Below, in pieces: positions 58,060-64,000 of a stretch of 64,000 nt of DNA (positions are counted from its first letter, which is position 1; the number at the start of each line of letters is the position of its first letter). The notes under the pieces are model-generated. The model had not been told where the DNA came from. It saw only the letters and a program-made list of their open reading frames with translations, and did no database searches. This stretch comes from Pseudoalteromonas rubra (GTDB lineage Bacteria; Pseudomonadota; Gammaproteobacteria; Enterobacterales; Alteromonadaceae). The stretch lies in NCBI RefSeq assembly GCF_005887095.1, contig NZ_PNCI01000013.1, positions 106,207 through 170,206 of the forward strand. Reading direction: 5' to 3'. A program made the position numbers and the translations under genes.

Positions 58060-58965
58060 ATGCAAGTTACATCCAACCCGTATCCGGTGAACAACGCATA
58101 TCAGAAACCCACTAAAGCGACACAAAACACAGGTTATGTACAGCAGCAGATCGAACAACACTCGAAGCAGGTAAGTACACCACAAAATGGCTTTGATGTG
58201 CGCGGTAAGGTCAATCTTGTCTATTTGCTTAAGCCGCAAGACCTTACCGAGTTTTCGGGTGAGCGTAATTTTCTGGCCGACTTACATGCCGCCTCTAAAA
58301 CTCCGCAAGAGCTGGAGCAACAATATATTCAAAATGGGCTGCAACGAGATGTGGGCGCCATTATCTTTGTGGAAGGTAAAGCGGTCGCGTCCCAAGATTA
58401 TGACGGTGCCATATACGGTCAGGGTCCTGAGGCCGATATTTTCAGCCAGGCCGGTAATGATCCAGAAAGAATAAAACAGCTCGTTGCCCAACACTTCCCC
58501 GATGCCCACGTCGAATTTTACGCACAAGGTAAAGGGCCAACCAATGCCGAAGTGTTTGAACTACGCTATGGCGAATCCTATGAAGACTTTGTGCATGAAC
58601 AGGTACAAAGCTATAATGACCAGTATCTGACCGACCAAATTGCAGCTGAAGAACACTACCGCAGAAAGCTGATGTTTGAACAAACGCCACAGACCAGTGT
58701 ATACAGCGTTGATGGCCAGGTTGTGGCAAGCAGAGATGAAAAAGGCTTTGTCGACGCTGGTCAATCCCTGCTAGACGTAGCGGATGCACGAGGCATAGAA
58801 AGAGAAATACTTAAAGAGCTATTCAGATACTCGCCCGAGCGCTCGCCTGAAGATTATCAAGCCCTGTTGCACGACGTATTTGGTAAAGGGGTTGAACTTA
58901 CAGGCTATAGTACAGCACAGGCCCCTACCAGAGCAGAAGTGTATAAAATGGCTAAAACAGGCTAA
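58060..58965 (+). CDS. Uncharacterised protein with internal domain duplication
   Basis: A 301-residue soluble protein of unknown function. The N-terminal 55 residues are Gln/Asn-rich and probably disordered. Two related domains of about 90 residues follow: GAIIFVEGKAVASQDYDGAI..VEFYAQGKGPTNAEVFELRY and TSVYSVDGQVVASRDEKGFV..VELTGYSTAQAPTRAEVYKM. The shared points are (V/E)G-x-x-VAS-x-D near the start and APT-or-GPT-x-AEV near the end. RBS AAAGGAGCTGAAC sets the ATG. No signal peptide or TM. Confidence 0.75.
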   Translation: MQVTSNPYPVNNAYQKPTKATQNTGYVQQQIEQHSKQVSTPQNGFDVRGKVNLVYLLKPQDLTEFSGERNFLADLHAASKTPQELEQQYIQNGLQRDVGAIIFVEGKAVASQDYDGAIYGQGPEADIFSQAGNDPERIKQLVAQHFPDAHVEFYAQGKGPTNAEVFELRYGESYEDFVHEQVQSYNDQYLTDQIAAEEHYRRKLMFEQTPQTSVYSVDGQVVASRDEKGFVDAGQSLLDVADARGIEREILKELFRYSPERSPEDYQALLHDVFGKGVELTGYSTAQAPTRAEVYKMAKTG

Positions 58966-59132
58966 GTACCTCTGAACACTTCCGGTTATTAATTATACCG
59001 ATATCGGACATTTATCACACAACTCTCATATTAACTGTTATGCTTCCTCAGCTTACTTCCACTTCCTATCTCTATAAGGTACTGGGTATAATTCGACGTA
59101 ACAGTCTTATATTCATAAAACTTGGAAACTCC

Positions 59133-59441
59133 ATGAAAAAGCTCTCTAAAGTCCAGCAAAAACAGCAGGCGCTGGTGCTCAGCGTTGCCGATGCAATCGA
59201 AGAACAGGCGCGTGCGCAAATCCCCGGTATGGTGCAGTGCTGGTTTGATGTGGAATATCACTTGTTCCCGGGTTCACTGCTGCTGTGCTTTCAGTTTGAA
59301 GAGCAAGCCGCACTGGATGCTGCCAAACCAGACTTATTAAAGTGGCAAAAGCGCCTGAGCGCCGCAATGCTGAAAAAAGGAGTGATCCTCAAAGATATGC
59401 GTAAACACTTAACCTTTACTTTAGACGGGCCAGAAGACTAA
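59133..59441 (+). CDS. Conserved-looking small hypothetical protein
   Basis: A 102-residue basic soluble protein: MKKLSKVQQKQQALVLSVAD, IPGMVQCWFDVEYHLFPGSL, LLCFQFEEQAALDAAKPDLL and VILKDMRKHLTFTLDGPED. It has a compact alpha/beta look and no known motif. The ATG at 59133 is preferred to the more upstream one, since the preceding stretch has no coding character. Confidence 0.7.
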   Translation: MKKLSKVQQKQQALVLSVADAIEEQARAQIPGMVQCWFDVEYHLFPGSLLLCFQFEEQAALDAAKPDLLKWQKRLSAAMLKKGVILKDMRKHLTFTLDGPED

Positions 59442-59516
59442 GTTTTAGAGTTATAAAAGACAGGTTGGAATGACAGGAGCAAGGTCAATGCTTGTCCATG
59501 CTCCCTTTTTCAAATT

Positions 59517-59675
59517 TTATTTTTGTTCGCACTGATCTTGATGACCACCAGTATGACATCCGCACATTGTGCTGCAATAACCCGTTGCACCTGCAACGTG
59601 CAAGGTTTGGTTTTTATCTAGCGCACTATCTTGAGAAAGTTTCTTCAATTTTGATTTGTTAAGTGACAACTTCAT
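59517..59675 (-). CDS. Cys-rich precursor-like peptide C
   Basis: A 52-residue peptide: leader MKLSLNKSKLKKLSQDSALD, site LHVAGA, then the core TGYCSTMCGCHTGGHQDQCE with four Cys. The leader closely matches peptide A (MKLNLNKKQLKRL), and the VAGG/VAGA boundary is shared with A and B. AAGGAAATATT precedes the ATG. It was found by reading the minus strand of a gap and has no adjacent processing gene. Confidence 0.75.
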   Translation of the reverse strand: MKLSLNKSKLKKLSQDSALDKNQTLHVAGATGYCSTMCGCHTGGHQDQCEQK

Positions 59676-59881
59676 AATATTTCCTTTAGTTTAGGTTTGT
59701 GAACACTCACATCAACAATATCCCCATATTAGGCACATACCAACTTAGTGCGATTTTTCTTTGTCAGGTCGTAACAAATAAGACCCCGTAGAATATACAA
59801 ACCGAAGCAATATCAATACTCGATGCAACAGCCATAGAAGTGGCCTAAACGTGAAGAACAGTGGTCTTTTGGAATATGTTG

Positions 59882-60643
59882 ATGCGACTTCCAGCCCTAT
59901 TACTTTGCCTCTTTTGTACTGGCCAAAATCCTGCTCATACTCAACCACTGCTGATCAATAGCCCTGACTGGCGTCCTTATTTTACTTATGATGATACCGC
60001 CACAGGTTATGCCAAAGAGTTACTCAAGTACCTATTAGAAGATAATGGTTACGCCTACCATTTTGTTCCGTTACCCATAAAGCGCGGGAATCAGTATATT
60101 AAAATGGGCAAACTGGATGTGTCGGTATTGTCGTATCGCCCCGAGCGCGTCCAGTTTGTGAGTTATGCTGATTTTCCTTTGTATAGTGTTTCACTTAGGT
60201 TTGTGTCACGACCGGAACACGCTCACATCCAGCATGTAAACGACATTTCCCCATTGCGATTTGAGTTTGTTCGAGGCGTTTCATACACAAAAGAGATCAG
60301 AGAAACAGCCAATGCACTTGAAAGGGATGTGTATACCTCAGTGACCCTAGAACATGCCCTGAAAAAGATCATTGCAAACAGAAGTGATATTACCGCAGCC
60401 TCAACACATACCTTGATCTCGGAGTTAAAAGCACTTGGATATCCGGATACGCTCACGATAGGCGCTTATATCATCCAAGAAAAGGCCTATTATATTGCTG
60501 TGTCGAAGCAATCTAAGGTGCTTCCCGACCCAGCAACCTTTTTTGAAAAGATGCAAGCGTCACTCAATAAAGCCAGACAAGAAGGCGTAATTGGTAGGCT
60601 ATCAGCCAAGTATGGGCTTAATCTGGATAACTTAAGTCATTGA
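59882..60643 (+). CDS. Periplasmic extracellular solute-binding protein (PBP2-like)
   Basis: A 253-residue exported protein: signal MRLPALLLCLFCTGQNPAHT, then binding-protein features PLLINSPDWRPYFTYDDTAT, GYAKELLKYLLEDNGYAYHF, KMGKLDVSVLSYRPERVQFV and ALKKIIANRSDITAASTHTL. Similar to family 3 polar amino acid binding proteins, which in Alteromonadales often lack cognate permeases. No ABC genes are adjacent. The start is chosen at 59882; ATG 59876 or GTG 59861 is possible. Confidence 0.82.
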   Translation: MRLPALLLCLFCTGQNPAHTQPLLINSPDWRPYFTYDDTATGYAKELLKYLLEDNGYAYHFVPLPIKRGNQYIKMGKLDVSVLSYRPERVQFVSYADFPLYSVSLRFVSRPEHAHIQHVNDISPLRFEFVRGVSYTKEIRETANALERDVYTSVTLEHALKKIIANRSDITAASTHTLISELKALGYPDTLTIGAYIIQEKAYYIAVSKQSKVLPDPATFFEKMQASLNKARQEGVIGRLSAKYGLNLDNLSH

Positions 60644-60788
60644 AAATGCAATGGCGACATTAACCACTCACACTGGCTGGCACAAAATCATCCACATGAT
60701 ACAATCGCGCGTCAGATCTTTAGGTAGCTTTGCTGCTTGTGTACTAAGAGTTTGGTAGCCTCGCTGCCGTATATTGAGAGTGAAAAGT

Positions 60789-61292
60789 ATGAGTGAATCG
60801 TTTGTCGCGATTGGGCTGGTCAACCCTAAATCGCCAACTAACGTGGGGGGCGTGTTAAGAGCTGCGGGTTGCTATAATGCACAAGCAGTTTATTTTAATG
60901 GTAATCGCTACGCAAAGGCCGCCAAATACCATACCGACACCAAAAATATCGCCGGTAATATTCCCATTCAACAGGTAGATGATCTCTCCAGCTTAAAAGT
61001 ACCAGGCCGCGCGCTTATCTGTATCGAGCTGGTGGAAGGCGCAACACCACTGCCGCAATTTGTTCACCCCGATAATGCAATTTACGTTTTTGGTCCCGAA
61101 GATGGTAGCCTGCCACAAGACATTGTGGATGCCGCTGATGCCGTGGTGTATGTGCCAACGACCGGCTGCATGAATCTCGCCGCGACGGTTAATGTACTGC
61201 TTTATGACCGCATGGCAAAACGCGCAACTGAATTTGATGCAGGCCAGATCCTAACCAGTCGGGACACCAATAATCGCCTGGTAGTGGGATAG
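60789..61292 (+). CDS. TrmH-family (SPOUT) RNA methyltransferase
   Basis: A 167-residue SPOUT RNA methyltransferase. N-terminal VNPKSPTNVGGVLRAAGCYN, FGPEDGSLPQDIVDAADAVV and the knot-end motif VPTTGCMNLAATVNVLLYDR are clear. It lacks the extra N-terminal domain of RlmB/TrmH. SAM-dependent 2'-O-methylation of a tRNA or rRNA is expected; the target is not predictable. Confidence 0.92.
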   Translation: MSESFVAIGLVNPKSPTNVGGVLRAAGCYNAQAVYFNGNRYAKAAKYHTDTKNIAGNIPIQQVDDLSSLKVPGRALICIELVEGATPLPQFVHPDNAIYVFGPEDGSLPQDIVDAADAVVYVPTTGCMNLAATVNVLLYDRMAKRATEFDAGQILTSRDTNNRLVVG

Positions 61293-61955
61293 GTTTACCG
61301 GCTGACAGATGTGATGTAAGCGGTCTGCATGGATATTATAACTCTGACGTACTTTACACATGCGAGTAAGCTTGGTGCGGCAATCATGGGCGGAGGGTAT
61401 GGCAGGCGCTTTCTATTGTGCTGTGAGAGTGGTGAATGTGAGTACTAAAGCCGCTCAGGCTGCGGCTTTACTTGCGTGTGGCAGGCTGGCACGTTGTTGC
61501 TGTGTGCCAGCTATTGAGGTTCCTTTATGCACAGCGCACGACTCATCTCTGTAAACACTCGTCCTTAATAACTAATCAGTATAGTGCTGTTCCCATAGTT
61601 TATTGCTGAAGCGATTGCCTGGATCTATTTTCTTTTTTAAAGCAAAAACGTACAAAAAGTCAGGGTATTACCTTCACTTTTTACTGTGCTCGCTGTACTT
61701 GAAAGGGAAATATTTTCGGCGTTTGCTCTCATCGGGCGTAGGCCAATATAACCTTAAAAGTGCAAGAGTAACAAAATAAATATCAGGATCTGGGTAGTAC
61801 ATACATCTACTCCCTCGCCAGCTCGCAGAATATAACGTAAAATAGCGTATTACATTTCTATATTTATCCAGATATAAGCTTTACGCTTGATAAGTACACA
61901 TTCCCTACTCAGGCATGCTTTTTGCCGATTGAGTAATTCCTGCTTGAAGGCAACT
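61293..61955. other. Long intergenic region with one terminator-like hairpin
   Basis: About 660 bp. AAAGCCGC (61447-61454) and GCGGCTTT (61462-61469) form an 8-bp hairpin followed by ACTTGCG. A 64-codon open frame at 61360-61554 is compositionally odd and not supported. The rest is AT-rich with nothing recognised. Confidence 0.55.
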
Positions 61956-62270
61956 ATGAAGAAAACATTTGAACTAACTCACCCTAAAATCAAACTTGCA
62001 CGACGCGTTGACGCCGTAAAGCATGAGCTTAAAAAATATCTCAAGCGCGAGCGTAACAAGACGTTGCCCGCAGGCGCGGATTATTGGGACTTTGACTGCC
62101 AGTTTGGCAACACAGAAGCAGAAGCTGAACCAGTGCATGTCTCACAACTGAACAAGTTGATCGACAAGACGCAAGAAGAAAACCTCACTTCTTTCTATGT
62201 AGAGATTATGGCAAAACCAGCCGTCAGGCAAGCGCATAATTCGTCTGACGATGAGTCAGAGGATTACTAA
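61956..62270 (+). CDS. DUF6172-like small protein
   Basis: A 104-residue basic protein: MKKTFELTHPKIKLARRVDA, VKHELKKYLKRERNKTLPAG, DYWDFDCQFGNTEAEAEPVH and LNKLIDKTQEENLTSFYVEI. The pattern matches DUF6172-type proteins, function unknown. The ATG at 61956 is preferred over one 69 nt upstream. Confidence 0.8.
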   Translation: MKKTFELTHPKIKLARRVDAVKHELKKYLKRERNKTLPAGADYWDFDCQFGNTEAEAEPVHVSQLNKLIDKTQEENLTSFYVEIMAKPAVRQAHNSSDDESEDY

Positions 62271-62584
62271 ACCTAGTCTCTGGTTTACCTGTCCTGCTCC
62301 ACGACCTGTCTTGCTGAATCAAGTTCTGCAAGACAGTTCCAAATTAAGCCTTTCACTGGACTTGGCCAGTACCGCCATTAATAAAACCGGATCCGATCAA
62401 AGGACACCGGCAAGCACACAGATTGCTAAGTACCATCACGGCTTGACCGCAATCCAGAATCAAATCGCCATACAAGCAAAAAATTGACACTTATGATGGT
62501 GCCCTCTCAAAAAAATGCGAAATTTCTTTTAAAGGTCAAACACTTAGATTAAAACCATAACAACTCATAAATCTGGTTTAAAAA
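62271..62584. other. Intergenic region with no supported gene
   Basis: About 310 bp. One open frame on the plus strand overlaps the DUF6172-like gene and shows no coding features. Nothing else recognised. Confidence 0.5.
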
Positions 62585-62941
62585 ATGCATCAGAAGTTCA
62601 AATGCCATTTTAAGAACGTCACCAATATGAATAAAAGCGCTAATACAGTTTACGTGTTGAGTGGATACGCCAAATGCTCGACCACTCAACAGGGCAAGTA
62701 CAAGCTAGGCAACAAGCACCCTATCGGCCTGCTTACAACCGATAAAAATTATCAAGAGAACATCGGTCAGCTCAAGACTTTCATTAAAGATTTAGGCTGG
62801 GAATCTATTATGTTTTGCATGGTTGAAGAGGTCGATGATATTAACACTCTATCGAATGATGTTTTGATATCTAGTTTTCTTCGCGCTCAGAAAAATGGCC
62901 AGTCATTGGTGGTCAATGATCACCCTATTAGCGTGCATTAA
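62585..62941 (+). CDS. Small hypothetical protein
   Basis: A 118-residue soluble protein (KSANTVYVLSGYAKCSTTQQ, DKNYQENIGQLKTFIKDLGW, ESIMFCMVEEVDDINTLSND). No family recognised. Start uncertain: ATG at 62585, or 62627 giving MNKSANTVYVLSG. No strong RBS at either. Confidence 0.55.
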   Translation: MHQKFKCHFKNVTNMNKSANTVYVLSGYAKCSTTQQGKYKLGNKHPIGLLTTDKNYQENIGQLKTFIKDLGWESIMFCMVEEVDDINTLSNDVLISSFLRAQKNGQSLVVNDHPISVH

Positions 62942-63016
62942 AGCTCAAAGCATAAATCGAAGCGGGGTCGGGCCAAGGACTGCGAATCCGACTCGAAGGA
63001 CCGGGGCCGGTTAAGT

Positions 63017-63412
63017 TTATTTCTGAACTATATTTACCTTAAAGTCACCGACCCACTTAACTATGAGTTCGATACTTTTAAATTTGTCATCGAATTTACC
63101 AGTACTCTTCAGGAAGCTTTCAGTAATTGCGATTGGAGCGAGTGGATGGCATGACGGTGCATCTTTCCAGGATCGATTATCAGCACTGTATTTGGCCGAT
63201 ATGTTAACTTCCTTTTCCCCCTCTTTATCCGTCTTATCTCTGACGTATGTGAACTTCAAAACTTCCCACCTTTCATTTGCTGGGAGGTTTTCTGTGTAGC
63301 ACTCCATCATAACTTGCGCATATTCTAAATCCGTTTTTGGATCTAAATTCTCCGCAAGCGCATCAGCTGAAAGCACGGAAGTCAAACATGCCATTAGTAA
63401 CTTGAGTCTCAT
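63017..63412 (-). CDS. Small exported hypothetical protein
   Basis: A 131-residue protein with a signal peptide (MRLKLLMACLTSVLSADALA) and two Cys in the mature part (MMECYTENLPANERW, KDAPSCHPLAPIAITESFLK) that could form a disulfide. No family recognised. It is convergent with the gene at 62585. Confidence 0.65.
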   Translation of the reverse strand: MRLKLLMACLTSVLSADALAENLDPKTDLEYAQVMMECYTENLPANERWEVLKFTYVRDKTDKEGEKEVNISAKYSADNRSWKDAPSCHPLAPIAITESFLKSTGKFDDKFKSIELIVKWVGDFKVNIVQK

Positions 63413-63767
63413 CGAAAGTCAGCCTTTTAGATCTAAAACCTTCTTACCGCCCAAGATGTCGGGATGTCAGCCGACGATACAGGCGATACTTTACCGAACC
63501 ATCATTCCATCGAATACACATAAAGTAAACAGGACAACGCAGTGGTTTGGTGTCTTTGGGCAACACATAATACCAATTTCACTTAATACCTGTTCAATTT
63601 GAAGGAGCAAATATGCCGCTAACGGTGCTATCGGTTTAATCTGATAAGCTAACCGCATTATTGGGGTAGTGAATATGATATAGATTAGGCGCTTTGATTA
63701 AACGACTCGGAAATTAGACTAATATGAAGGCTTATAAGCAAGGATATAACTGAATTACTACATGAAA
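63413..63767. other. Intergenic region with dispersed repeat, before the tRNA cluster
   Basis: About 355 bp with no supported gene. It contains the second copy of the 32-nt repeat and lies downstream of the minus-strand tRNA-Asp genes. Confidence 0.55.
63571..63602. repeat. 32-nt dispersed repeat, copy 2
   Basis: 31 of 32 bases match the copy at 40233-40264 (starts TACCAATTTCACTT). Same orientation in the window. Confidence 0.7.
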
Positions 63768-63844
63768 TGGCGGAGTGGACGGGACTCGAACCCGCGACCC
63801 CCGGCGTGACAGGCCGGTATTCTAACCAACTGAACTACCACTCC
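63768..63844 (-). tRNA. tRNA-Asp(GTC)
   Basis: On the minus strand a 77-nt tRNA: acceptor GGAGTGG/CCACTCC with discriminator G and encoded CCA, D-loop AGTTCAGTTGGTTAGA, anticodon loop CTGTCAC with GTC, T-loop GGTTCGAGTCCC. All stems close. Identical to the next copy apart from flanks. Confidence 0.97.
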
Positions 63845-63876
63845 GCAGTGGTATGACTTTTTATGCTTATATCAAA

Positions 63877-63953
63877 TGGCGGAGTGGACGGGACTCGAAC
63901 CCGCGACCCCCGGCGTGACAGGCCGGTATTCTAACCAACTGAACTACCACTCC
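63877..63953 (-). tRNA. tRNA-Asp(GTC), second copy
   Basis: Same 77-nt sequence as the tRNA at 63768-63844, on the minus strand, 32 bp away. CCA is encoded. The pair is a tandem duplication and probably one transcript. Confidence 0.97.
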
Positions 63954-63990
63954 GCAGAGATATAATGCAATTTTTTACTCGTTAAAATGT

Positions 63991-64000
63991 TGGCGGAGTG
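63991..64000 (-). tRNA. Third tRNA-Asp, 3' end only (cut by window edge)
   Basis: TGGCGGAGTG at the end is identical to the CCA-acceptor end of the two tRNA-Asp genes, with 37 bp after the previous one. A third copy is likely but incomplete. Confidence 0.6.

Noticed and set aside
61360..61554. 64-codon open frame after the TrmH-type gene
   Set aside because: It covers a hairpin and has odd Ala/Cys-rich composition with no RBS or family look.
62251..62487. 78-codon open frame overlapping the DUF6172-like gene end
   Set aside because: It overlaps a real gene in another frame and has no RBS or recognisable domain.
1..64000. CRISPR arrays and restriction or abortive-infection systems
   Set aside because: No direct repeats with regular spacers and no Cas, restriction or known defence genes were seen. 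The P-loop proteins near 49.6-51.1 kb are too generic to be called defence genes.

Overview
The window is about 64 kb of a marine gammaproteobacterial chromosome, most likely Alteromonadales and probably Pseudoalteromonas. This rests on gene content and style: MetA beside MetH, EttA, an old-yellow-enzyme operon, spondin-domain secreted proteins and short peptides with an MKLxLNKxxLKxLS leader. No 16S rRNA is present, so the genus is an inference.

Layout. (1) 1-6.6 kb: the start of metH, metA with MetJ-type boxes upstream, a substrate-binding lipoprotein overlapping a hybrid sensor kinase gene, and a divergent response regulator. (2) 6.7-37.7 kb, all minus strand: a headless P2-like contractile tail cluster (tailocin). 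In transcription order it has an XRE-type regulator, a Q-like antiterminator, a GH24 lysozyme, a small membrane protein, four successive baseplate-wedge/fibre modules that each carry their own gpJ and gpI, then gpV spike, PAAR tip, gpW, sheath FI, tube FII, GpE/E', a very repetitive tape measure, gpU, gpX and gpD. No capsid, portal, terminase, integrase or DNA invertase gene is visible. Three copies of one promoter/operator motif, two of them flanking a terminator, suggest a regulon with activator and antiterminator control. (3) 37.9-42.5 kb: ettA, a PilZ protein, and a transporter plus ene-reductase operon with a clear promoter/operator. (4) 42.5-47.2 kb: two orphan Cys-rich precursor-like peptides, two Spondin_N exported proteins, and a two-component system whose leader can fold into a junction that hides its ribosome binding site. 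(5) 47.4-52.5 kb: a low-GC, same-strand run of small membrane proteins, P-loop kinases and a DJ-1 protein separated by three related repeats and integron-like core sites; one gene appears frameshifted. (6) 52.5-63.4 kb: ECF sigma factor with probable anti-sigma partner, small membrane proteins, LysE exporter, WbuC cupin, esterase lipoprotein, a NavAb-like sodium channel, a duplicated-domain unknown, a third Cys-rich peptide, a periplasmic binding protein, a TrmH-type methyltransferase and small hypotheticals. (7) 63.7-64 kb: tandem tRNA-Asp genes on the minus strand, the third cut by the window edge.

The most notable system is the tailocin. Four alternative wedge-plus-fibre modules precede a single copy of the tail core, which suggests a particle, or family of particles, with several receptor specificities. 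The regulator, antiterminator, lysozyme and membrane protein at the head of the cluster would supply induction and release.
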